Below, piece by piece: positions 57,523 to 64,000 of a stretch of DNA of 64,000 nt (position 1 is the first letter of the stretch; each line of letters starts with the position of its first letter). The stretch covers positions 10,265-74,264 of the forward strand of contig CAZRTO010000001.1 of assembly GCA_964603025.1 (NCBI GenBank). The letters run 5' to 3'. Both the position numbers and the translations under genes were made by a program. The stretch is from CALFCX01 sp964603025 (GTDB lineage: Bacteria; Margulisbacteria; WOR-1; JAKLHX01). The notes below the pieces were generated by a model. That model had not been told where the DNA came from. It saw only the letters and a program-made list of their open reading frames with translations, and did not search any database.

Positions 57523-58106
57523 ACAGTATCCTCCGTGGCGTTTCTTTGTTCCAGTTCGGCAAGAGTACCTGCCGAATCCGATCCGTCTTCCAGAGGGGGC
57601 AGCTCGCTAAGATCATGCAGGCCAAAATGCTTAAGGAACTCTACGGTCGTTCCGTAAAGTATGGGGCGGCCAACGGAATCCGACCGGCCGCACTCCTTGA
57701 TAAGTCTCTTTTCAAGCAGGGTCTTTATGACCCCGTCGCACAATACACCCCTGATCCTCTCGACCTCCGACCTGGCTATGGGCTGTTTGTAGGCTATTAT
57801 CGACAGCGTTTCCATGGACTGCTGGGAAAGGGATACGGATACCGGGCTCTTGAGGAACTTCTCTATATAACCGCTGTATCTGGGCCTTGTAGCGAGAAGA
57901 TATCCGTTCGCCAGCTTAATTATCTGCAACCCCCTGGCCTCGTAAGAGCCCGACAGGTCATCCACGGCGCGTTGTATCACATCCCTGCCGAGCTGAGAGA
58001 CATCATCGAGATCATCCACAGACAACGGCCTCTTCGAAACAAAAAGCAGGGATTCCACGGCGTTCCTGGCGTCCTCATATGCTATTGCATTGCTCTGGTC
58101 CGTCAT
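57519..58106 (-). CDS. scpB: Segregation and condensation protein B
   Basis: Winged-helix (kleisin-partner) subunit of the SMC-ScpAB condensin. 195 residues: VESLLFVSKRPLSVDDL start, ANGYLLATRPRY, SQQSMETLSIIAYKQPIARSEVERIRGV and the second winged helix (RLIKECGRSDSVGRPILYGTT..FLKHFGL). Overlaps scpA by 4 nt, the usual arrangement. A smc gene is not in the window. Confidence 0.96.
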   Translation of the reverse strand: MTDQSNAIAYEDARNAVESLLFVSKRPLSVDDLDDVSQLGRDVIQRAVDDLSGSYEARGLQIIKLANGYLLATRPRYSGYIEKFLKSPVSVSLSQQSMETLSIIAYKQPIARSEVERIRGVLCDGVIKTLLEKRLIKECGRSDSVGRPILYGTTVEFLKHFGLHDLSELPPLEDGSDSAGTLAELEQRNATEDTV

Positions 58107-58915
58107 TCCCGCGCCTCCGAGGAGGAAAAGATCACGATCTGACCGAAAAATCCGTCCTGTTTGAGCGCTATTTTTTTCAGCCTAATAAGCTCCAGCACCG
58201 CCAGGAAGGTGACTATTATCTCTATTCTGGTCTTGGTCCTGAACAGCGACTCAAAACCGATCGGCCCCGAAGAGGCTTTGAGCTTGTCCGAAATATCCCT
58301 GACCTTGTCTTCCACGGTTATCAATTCATCGACGATCTCAAACCCTTCTTTTTTCTCGCTGGCCTCGGCCCACACCCTGCGGAAAGCCTCCACAAGGTCT
58401 GAAACGCCCACATCCTTAAGAAAATACTGCTTTTGTCTGTCCGCCGCCGGATCCAGGCGGAAACGGTGGAATACTTTTGAGAACTCGTCTTTTTTACGCC
58501 GGAGAAAGACCGCCATTTTCTTAAAAACTCGGTATTGGGAGACATGATCCACAAGAGATGTCTCTAACTCCTCGATCTCTTCCTCTTCATCCTCTACCGG
58601 CAGCAATTTTTTGGACTTGCTCTCCATAAGATATGACACCACCAGCAGGAATTCGGAGGAACAATCAAGATCCAGGGCCCGCGACAGGGACAGATATTCC
58701 AGGTACTGTGACGTGACCGAAAAAAGCGAGATATCGCAGATATCCACTGCCTCGTTCTCTATCAACGAAAGCAGCGCCTCAAAATGACCTTCATAGCCGG
58801 GAAGCGTCACGTTAAAGCGGCTGAGATTGCCGACCGCAGGAGAACCCTGGGCGGGAGATATATCCTGGGAAAGCGGCAGTGATGCGGTCTCTACCGTTTG
58901 CTGGATCATTTCCAT
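58103..58915 (-). CDS. scpA: Segregation and condensation protein A (kleisin)
   Basis: Bridges SMC heads in bacterial condensin. 270 residues: N-terminal part with YEGHFEALLSLIENEAVDICDISLFSVTSQYLEYL (parts), FLLVVSYLMESKSKKLLP, and a C-terminal winged helix (VTFLAVLELIRLKKIALKQDGFFGQIVIF). 3 nt after trpS; overlaps scpB. Confidence 0.95.
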   Translation of the reverse strand: MEMIQQTVETASLPLSQDISPAQGSPAVGNLSRFNVTLPGYEGHFEALLSLIENEAVDICDISLFSVTSQYLEYLSLSRALDLDCSSEFLLVVSYLMESKSKKLLPVEDEEEEIEELETSLVDHVSQYRVFKKMAVFLRRKKDEFSKVFHRFRLDPAADRQKQYFLKDVGVSDLVEAFRRVWAEASEKKEGFEIVDELITVEDKVRDISDKLKASSGPIGFESLFRTKTRIEIIVTFLAVLELIRLKKIALKQDGFFGQIVIFSSSEARE

Positions 58916-58918
58916 TTT

Positions 58919-59896
58919 TTAGGATATCCCCATTAGTTTTTTTGCCTCGGACATGGTCCCGCGGGCCACTGAAGAAGCTTTTTCCATGCCGCGCGCAAGC
59001 ATTTTCTCTATTATACTTGGGTCGGACTCAAGTTCAAGCCTTTTTTTATGTATATCCCTGAGAGATGCAACAACAGCGGACGAAAGGTTCTTTTTGCATT
59101 CGGTACATCCTATAGCGCCGGATCTGCACAGGTCCCCTATCTGTCCGCATGACGGCGCAGAATATATCCTGTGGTAAGCGTACACGGCGCAGATCTCCGG
59201 ATGGCCCGGGTCGCTCTTCCTTATCCTGGCGGGGTCCGTGATCATTGCGGAGATCTTTTTTTCTATGACCGCCGGAGCGTCGGATATGGCAATAGTATTC
59301 CCGTATGTTTTGCTCATCTTTCGGCCGTCAAGACCGGGCATTACAGGAACTTCGGTCATCAGCTCTTTTGGAACCGGAAAAAGCTCTCCGTACAGATTGT
59401 TGAAACGGCGCGCTATCTCCCTGGTGAGCTCAAGGTGAGGCAGCTGGTCCTGTCCGACAGGAACGAGATCGGCCTTATAGATCATTATGTCCGCAGCCTG
59501 CAGGACCGGATAACCGAGGAACCCGTAGGTCCCCAGGTCCACTCCCTTGAGTTCGTCTATCTTGCTCTTATATGTAGGGACCCTTTCAAGCCAGGAAAGA
59601 GGGGTTATCATCGAAAGCATCAGATGCAATTCGCAGTGTTCGGGAACGTCGGACTGGACAAATATCGTGCACTTGTCCGGGTCCAGCCCGGCAGAAACCA
59701 GGTCCACGGCAAGCTGAAAGATATTTTCCTTGAGCTCGCGGGTGTTCATATATCCTGTGGTGAGCGCGTGCAGGTCCGCGATCTCAAAAAATGATTCGTG
59801 CTTATCCTGCAGCTTCACCCAGTTTTGAAGAGCGCCGATCAGATTGCCAAGGTGCAGGCGGCCGGACGGTTGGATACCGGACAATATGCGAGACAT
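58919..59896 (-). CDS. trpS: Tryptophanyl-tRNA synthetase
   Basis: Class I synthetase for tRNA-Trp. 325 residues, the usual compact length. Motifs: SGIQPSGRLHLGNLIGAL with the HIGH-equivalent HLGN, LGYPVLQAADIMIYKADLVPVGQDQ, and KMSKTYGN (KMSKS-equivalent). Located 15 nt after the ftsI stop. Confidence 0.97.
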   Translation of the reverse strand: MSRILSGIQPSGRLHLGNLIGALQNWVKLQDKHESFFEIADLHALTTGYMNTRELKENIFQLAVDLVSAGLDPDKCTIFVQSDVPEHCELHLMLSMITPLSWLERVPTYKSKIDELKGVDLGTYGFLGYPVLQAADIMIYKADLVPVGQDQLPHLELTREIARRFNNLYGELFPVPKELMTEVPVMPGLDGRKMSKTYGNTIAISDAPAVIEKKISAMITDPARIRKSDPGHPEICAVYAYHRIYSAPSCGQIGDLCRSGAIGCTECKKNLSSAVVASLRDIHKKRLELESDPSIIEKMLARGMEKASSVARGTMSEAKKLMGIS

Positions 59897-59911
59897 TTGG
59901 AGAAAATTATA

Positions 59912-61609
59912 TCACAGGTCCGGAGCTGCATTCAAATTTCTAAGAGCGAACTCGACTACATCCTTGAACACCGGCGCCGCCACCGAAGCTCCCCATATCG
60001 AGGATTTAGGTTCATCCACTACAACGACCACGGCCACCCTGGGATCCGATGCCGGCGCATAGCCGACTATTGAAGCGATATATCTGCGCTCCGTATATCC
60101 TTTGCCGGGGACCGGTTTTTGAGCGGTGCCGGTCTTGACCGCGACAGAAAATCCGTCGATCTTGGCCTTGTGTCCGGTCCCTCTTTTCATATAGGCGACG
60201 CCTTTCATAAGTTCCGTTGCCTTTTGGGCGGCAGATTCGGATACCGCCCTCCCGAGCGACTGTTCCGGCTCGGACCTGACTATCGCGCCATCAGGGCTTT
60301 CTATCCTTCTGACCAGTCTCGGCTTCATCCTGATCCCGCGGTTCCCTATAGCGGCGACCGCGGATACAAGCTGCAGGGGCGTGACCGCGATCGTCTGACC
60401 GAAAGATATTGTGGCCAGATCGCTCTCGTGCCACCTGGACGGAGAAAACAGCAACCCCGGTTGTTCGCCGGGAAAACCAACTCCCGTATAAGCGCCGAAA
60501 CCGAATTTCTTGATATGATCATAGAATTTTTGCCTCCCGAGTTTGATCCCTATGTAAGCTGTCCCGGTATTCAATGATTCGGCGATCACGTCCGCAAGGT
60601 CCTTGAACGGGCGGTCCATTTTGAGCGCGTGCGAATTTTTTACGGTTATCCCTCCGATCTTCAGCTCTTCAGGGGTCGGGATGACACTGTCGGGAGAAAC
60701 AAGCCCTTCCTCTATGCCGGCGGCGGCGGTAATGACCTTGAAAGTGGACCCGGGTTCGTATATGTCCGTAACAGGCGAAAGTTTCCAGCGCTGCGAAGGA
60801 TATTTTGAGTATTCGTTAGGATCAAAATCCGGCCAGCCAGCGATCGCCAGTATATCCCCGCTCCTTACATCCATGACGATTATCGAGCCTGACAGAGCTC
60901 CGCTGCCGACGACGGCGGACTCGATCTGTCTTTGGGCAAAATATTGTACCGGCTCGTCTATGGTCAAAAAGACGTTCATGCCGTCCTCGGGAGCGGTTAT
61001 CTGCCTTGAGACCGCCGAGAAGATCTCCCTGCCGGAGGGGTCCCGTTCGAACACATACCTGCCGGGTTTTCCGAGAAGATGCTTTTCCATGGCGAGTTCC
61101 ATACCCGAAAGTCCTTTATTATCCAGGCCCGCGAAGCCCACAAGCTGGGATGCCAGCCTGCCTTTAGGGTACACTCTCTTTTTCTCCGGAGTTATATCTA
61201 TGCCCGTGGTCCCTATCGCGGCTATTTTTTCAGCGAACGCTTTTTCAGCTTTTCTTCTCAGCCAGAAATTCGATCCAGCGGCGAATCGCTCCCTTATCAG
61301 GCGCTCATTCTGCCTGTCGGCTTCTATCAGCAGGCGGATGATCTCTCCTTTGTTCCTGATCGCACGAGGCCTGACATAAACAGACCATTTTTCCACCGAA
61401 GTAGCCAGGATATTCCCGTTCCGGTCGAATATATCCCCGCGGTCCGGCAGGAGTTCTACGGCCCTCAATCTCTGGTCCGAAGAAAGCTCCCTGAAAAAAG
61501 AATGCTTTATCACCTGAAGATAAAAAAGCCTGGCTATGAGAAAGCAGAAAGCCGCCACAAAAATGAACAACAGCACGTTTATCCTTGATGGGTCTTTTTT
61601 CATGATCAC
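59912..61609 (-). CDS. ftsI: Class B penicillin-binding protein (FtsI/SpoVD type)
   Basis: Peptidoglycan transpeptidase for septal or elongation synthesis. About 565 residues: N-terminal membrane helix (12-32), dimerisation domain (LPDRGDIFDRNGNILATS), and the transpeptidase with SxxK (Ser288 in GSTFK), SxN (SLN about 345) and KTG (about 492). No PASTA domains. The GTG at 61609 overlaps the holA stop; an ATG at 61603 is an equally good start. It is isolated from a division/cell-wall cluster, so FtsI versus PBP2 cannot be fully settled. Confidence 0.9.
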   Translation of the reverse strand: MIMKKDPSRINVLLFIFVAAFCFLIARLFYLQVIKHSFFRELSSDQRLRAVELLPDRGDIFDRNGNILATSVEKWSVYVRPRAIRNKGEIIRLLIEADRQNERLIRERFAAGSNFWLRRKAEKAFAEKIAAIGTTGIDITPEKKRVYPKGRLASQLVGFAGLDNKGLSGMELAMEKHLLGKPGRYVFERDPSGREIFSAVSRQITAPEDGMNVFLTIDEPVQYFAQRQIESAVVGSGALSGSIIVMDVRSGDILAIAGWPDFDPNEYSKYPSQRWKLSPVTDIYEPGSTFKVITAAAGIEEGLVSPDSVIPTPEELKIGGITVKNSHALKMDRPFKDLADVIAESLNTGTAYIGIKLGRQKFYDHIKKFGFGAYTGVGFPGEQPGLLFSPSRWHESDLATISFGQTIAVTPLQLVSAVAAIGNRGIRMKPRLVRRIESPDGAIVRSEPEQSLGRAVSESAAQKATELMKGVAYMKRGTGHKAKIDGFSVAVKTGTAQKPVPGKGYTERRYIASIVGYAPASDPRVAVVVVVDEPKSSIWGASVAAPVFKDVVEFALRNLNAAPDL

Positions 61610-62568
61610 CGGTTACCGCCCATCATCTCAACAAGCGCCATCTCAAGCGTTATGCGAGGCGCCGACGAGGAGTATTTTACTGCGATATCAGCCAAGCCGA
61701 GTATGTCCACAGCCCTCACAAGATCATCGAGAGAGTAAAGAGAGGACCCCTCCAGGCAGCGTTCGTAATAATAGGGGTTCATCCCTAGAGACTGTATTAT
61801 CCGGCTGTCAGGCATATTTGTTGATTTAAAGGCCTTTATCATGAGATAAGGCCTGATCCTGGAGGCAAGCCGGCCTATCAGGACGTGAGGGGGCTGTTTT
61901 GACCGGAGAGCGCTGTCCAGCGCTCTGAGAGCTCCGTTCAGATCGCGACCGGCGACAGCGTTCTCAAGCGCAAATGCCCCGAGTTCGGAGGACACTGCCA
62001 GAGCTTTTATGTCGTCCTTGCTTATGTCCCCGCGGCCTTCCGTATAAGCAGCCAACTTTTCGATCTCGCTGGCAAGCTGCCTGAGCGACGGACCGGACAT
62101 CTCGTTAAGCAGGGCTGCCGCTTCAGCGGTTATGGACCTGCCCCGTTCCCTGGCCATAGAAACTATAAAATCGACGGTCTTTTTTGTCTCCCATTCCGCG
62201 AATGGTTTGAACTCTTTCACTACCGCTTCGGCGGAAAGAACGCTAAAAAACTTGGTCCTCTTATCCAGTTTGTCTAACAGAACGACGACCTCCACAGGAT
62301 CGGGAAAATCCTTGCCGCAGGACAGGACCTTGAGGATGTCTTCTTCTTCAAAATCGGACAGGACCGCTATCCTGGGTCCGCCGAAGAGAGAGGCCGTGCA
62401 CAGGCCGGACACAAGGTCCTGTACGGATATTTCTCCGGGACCATATCTTTCAATATCCGGATCTGAACCAAAGTCTTTTCCCATGCGGACCTTCAGAGAA
62501 TCGATCTCCCGCTCAATAAGGAAATCCTCCGGGCCGTAAAAGCAGAATATCTTCTTTTTGACGGACAT
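61606..62568 (-). CDS. holA: DNA polymerase III delta subunit
   Basis: Clamp-loader wrench that opens the beta clamp. 320 residues: FYGPEDFLIEREIDSLK near the start, DLVSGLCTASLFGGPRIAVLSDFEE, VVLLDKLDKRTKFF, and a C-terminal collar domain (LRQLASEIEKLAAYTEG...). Follows the MBL hydrolase by 4 nt and overlaps the ftsI GTG. Its partner holB is at 25747-26517. Confidence 0.93.
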   Translation of the reverse strand: MSVKKKIFCFYGPEDFLIEREIDSLKVRMGKDFGSDPDIERYGPGEISVQDLVSGLCTASLFGGPRIAVLSDFEEEDILKVLSCGKDFPDPVEVVVLLDKLDKRTKFFSVLSAEAVVKEFKPFAEWETKKTVDFIVSMARERGRSITAEAAALLNEMSGPSLRQLASEIEKLAAYTEGRGDISKDDIKALAVSSELGAFALENAVAGRDLNGALRALDSALRSKQPPHVLIGRLASRIRPYLMIKAFKSTNMPDSRIIQSLGMNPYYYERCLEGSSLYSLDDLVRAVDILGLADIAVKYSSSAPRITLEMALVEMMGGNR

Positions 62569-62572
62569 ATTA

Positions 62573-63193
62573 TCAGATAAGCCCTCTTCTTTTTTCTTCC
62601 CCGATGGTGGTAGCCCGGCCGTGTCCGGGATAGACCAGGGTGTCCTGCGGAAGACAGAACAGTTTTTTCAGGGATGTGACCATGTTATCATAAGACCCGC
62701 CGGGCAGATCGCACCTGCCGTGGTCCGCATAAAAAAGCGTGTCTCCGGAAAATAAGATGCCGTCTTTTTCACAGTAAAAACAAACGCCCCCGGGGCTATG
62801 TCCCGGCGTGTGGATCACTTTCAGCGAAAGCGTCCCTGCGTTAAGAACGGAACCTTCAGCCAATATACCGTCAGGCTCGATCGGTGGAAAATTGCCGTGG
62901 CCGATAGCGGACAACAGCGGCTGGGCCTCGCGAGAGATCATGAACGCGTCGTCCCCGTGGATACAGAACGGCACGCGCAGGCTGTCCTTAAGCTCTTTTG
63001 CCGCCGTCACGTGATCATAATGACCATGGGTCGCCAGTACTGCTTTGGCATCAAGTCCGTCACAGCGCAGCGTGCGCAATATTCCGGAAATATCTTCCCC
63101 GGCATCAATGACAAAAGACGAAGTTCCGTTGTCCTCGGTGGCAATATAGCAGTTAGTATCGATAGGTCCTACAACAAGGGTCTTTATCTTCAT
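62573..63193 (-). CDS. Metallo-beta-lactamase-fold hydrolase (glyoxalase II-like)
   Basis: 206 residues. Zinc motif THGHYDHV (HxHxDH), the second His in HTPGHSPGGVCFYCEKDGILFSGDTLF with the bridging Asp, and the last His in VYPGHGRATTIG. This is the short glyoxalase II-like (YcbL/GloC) type, which hydrolyses thioesters such as S-lactoylglutathione; the true substrate is not clear. First gene of the holA-ftsI-trpS-scpA-scpB-rodZ-queE series, and 40 nt downstream of tRNA-Thr on the same strand. Confidence 0.93.
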   Translation of the reverse strand: MKIKTLVVGPIDTNCYIATEDNGTSSFVIDAGEDISGILRTLRCDGLDAKAVLATHGHYDHVTAAKELKDSLRVPFCIHGDDAFMISREAQPLLSAIGHGNFPPIEPDGILAEGSVLNAGTLSLKVIHTPGHSPGGVCFYCEKDGILFSGDTLFYADHGRCDLPGGSYDNMVTSLKKLFCLPQDTLVYPGHGRATTIGEEKRRGLI

Positions 63194-63232
63194 CCGAGTT
63201 ATTTGTCCCCGGCTATCAGTTATTGATCAATA

Positions 63233-63305
63233 AGCCGACGGTCAGGCTTGAACTGACGACCTGCGGTTTACAAAACCGCTGCTCTACCAGCTGAGCTACG
63301 TCGGC
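63233..63305 (-). tRNA. tRNA-Thr (anticodon TGT)
   Basis: Complete 73-nt cloverleaf, acceptor GCCGACG/CGTCGGC, anticodon loop TTTGTAA. It lies 12 nt after the CheY-like gene. Confidence 0.97.
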
Positions 63306-63317
63306 GGGCCGGACCGG

Positions 63318-63695
63318 CTAGTTCTTCTTGGCGGCAAGGATGTCCTTTACCGTTTCCCTGAGCTCATCAAGGTCGAAAAGCTTAACTATATAGGCCGCAA
63401 TGCCCAAAGACAAGCCTTTGTAGCGGTCGGTCGTCTGGTCCTTTGCCGTCAGGAACACTACAGGAATGGAAGATACGGAAGGGTCCTCTTTCAGTTTCTG
63501 CACGAACTCATAGCCGTCCATCCTGGGCATCATCACATCAGCTACTATCAGATCAGGACGGACCTCTGATACTTTTTTGAGGCCTTCCTCGCCGTCAAAG
63601 GCCGTTTCCACTTCATATCCCTCATGTTTGAGGATCTCTTTCACTATGTCAACGATATCCTTCTCATCGTCAACGACCAGTATCTTCTTCGCCAT
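63318..63695 (-). CDS. Stand-alone response regulator receiver protein (CheY-like)
   Basis: 125 residues, a single receiver domain: ILVVDDEKDIV with the acidic pair, phospho-acceptor Asp in LIVADVMMPRMDGYEF (about residue 53), switch Thr in VVFLTAKD. The usual Lys-Pro pair is Lys-Leu (YIVKLFDLDEL). No output domain. The partner kinase is not nearby; it sits between two tRNA-Thr genes. It could serve chemotaxis to the flagellar motor or another pathway; the sequence does not decide. GGGAGGTG precedes the ATG. Confidence 0.93.
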   Translation of the reverse strand: MAKKILVVDDEKDIVDIVKEILKHEGYEVETAFDGEEGLKKVSEVRPDLIVADVMMPRMDGYEFVQKLKEDPSVSSIPVVFLTAKDQTTDRYKGLSLGIAAYIVKLFDLDELRETVKDILAAKKN

Positions 63696-63730
63696 GATTA
63701 CACCTCCCGGGATCTTTTTGAGGCGAGACT

Positions 63731-63739
63731 ATTGTATCA
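63731..63739 (-). promoter_or_regulatory. Extended -10 promoter of the CheY-like gene
   Basis: TGATACAAT on the minus strand (TG-N-TACAAT, 5/6). Leader of about 30 nt with GGGAGG. Confidence 0.45.
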
Positions 63740-63785
63740 CAACGAGCTGCAGCCCCGATCACATCGACGCGGAACATTTTTTACA

Positions 63786-63858
63786 AGCCGACGGTCGGGA
63801 TTGAACCGACGACCTGCTGTTTACGAAACAGCTGCTCTACCAACTGAGCTACGTCGGC
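63786..63858 (-). tRNA. tRNA-Thr (anticodon CGT)
   Basis: Complete 73-nt cloverleaf, nearly identical to the tRNA-Thr(TGT) 480 nt away; anticodon loop TTCGTAA. Confidence 0.97.
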
Positions 63859-63862
63859 GTAG

Positions 63863-63940
63863 TAGCTAATAGCATATGGCTTATTGCTTATGGCACAGAA
63901 TAGAGCGTTTGCTATAAGCCATATGCCATTAGCCATAAGC
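63863..63940. repeat. Intergenic palindromic repeat, family A, second copy
   Basis: TAGCTAAT..., GGCTTATTGCTTATGGC on the left and GCTATAAGCC...GCCATTAGCCATAAGC on the right. It shares the terminal 16 nt exactly with the copy at 3131-3218 and again fills a spacer between tRNA genes. Confidence 0.8.
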
Positions 63941-63945
63941 AAAAT

Positions 63946-64000
63946 TGCCGGGACGCAGAATTGAACTGCGGACACATAGCTTTTCAGGCTACTGCTCTAC
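63946..64000 (-). tRNA. tRNA-Phe (anticodon GAA), 5' end beyond window
   Basis: 3' part of a cloverleaf: anticodon loop CTGAAAA, T-arm CGCAG/CTGCG, 3' acceptor strand TCCCGGC and discriminator A. The D-arm 5' half and the 5' acceptor strand lie past the edge. Confidence 0.9.

Overview
The window is a dense stretch of chromosome from an uncultured-looking diderm bacterium. Evidence for a diderm cell envelope: an LptF/LptG-type LPS exporter, flagellar P-ring and L-ring genes (flgI, flgH), two lipoproteins, and an outer-membrane beta-barrel carrying an N-terminal SLH domain (OmpM type). SLH-anchored OmpM porins together with LPS are typical of diderms related to Cyanobacteria, Negativicutes and similar lineages. 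Candidate phyla such as Margulisbacteria (WOR-1) would fit, but the sequence alone does not settle the phylum. Nearly everything lies on the minus strand in long operons with 1-4 nt overlaps. No insertion sequence, prophage, CRISPR array or rRNA gene was seen.

Layout. 1-5.6 kb: a partial P-type cation ATPase, two lipoproteins, a secreted protein with 67-residue tandem repeats, and six tRNA genes (His, Arg, Gly, Pro-GGG, Pro-TGG, Pro-CGG) among intergenic palindromes and a degenerate tRNA-derived tandem repeat. 5.6-10.3 kb: efp-accB-recJ-purD-rdgB. 10.3-14.2 kb (plus strand): plsY-gpsA, an orphan gene behind a sigma-28-like promoter, and hflX. 14.2-26.6 kb: a minus-strand run from holB through ricT, HIT, rpsU, lptF, a TPR protein, three nucleotide-sugar/glycosyltransferase genes, the OmpM-like protein, birA, aroH and aroF. 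26.6-33.7 kb: glyS-proS-PfkB kinase-class II aldolase-rel. 33.8-46.5 kb: a flagellar block (flgF, flgG, flgA, panD, flgH, flgI, flgJ, fliA, flgB, flgC, fliE, fliF, short fliG, fliH, fliI) preceded by a FliK-like/FlhX pair. 46.6-54.6 kb: dnaE-hisI-rplY, a 47-residue zinc ribbon and carB. 54.7-56.1 kb: a plus-strand orphan. 56.1-63.2 kb: MBL hydrolase-holA-ftsI-trpS-scpA-scpB-rodZ-queE. The right end has two tRNA-Thr, a CheY-like regulator and a partial tRNA-Phe.

How genes fit together. The flagellar block encodes an export ATPase with its regulator, the MS ring, rod, P/L rings and FliA. In this window it lacks hook, filament, stator, FliM/FliN and the membrane export gate. Its FliG is half the usual length. 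panD is embedded inside it. AccB and BirA form a biotin substrate/ligase pair; PlsY and GpsA start phospholipid synthesis; AroF and AroH feed aromatic amino acid synthesis; ScpA/ScpB with RodZ and FtsI concern chromosome segregation and cell shape/division.

Most notable observations: (1) at least three genes (plsY, hflX, rplY) have well-formed -35/-10 promoters placed 7-8 nt before the ATG with no Shine-Dalgarno, implying leaderless mRNAs, and holB and carB are nearly so; (2) a half-size FliG in an otherwise conserved rod/ring operon; (3) a sigma-28-type promoter in front of an unknown 354-residue protein; (4) tRNA-Pro-derived tandem units with a palindrome in place of the anticodon arm, downstream of a promoter that sits in the loop of a terminator-like hairpin.
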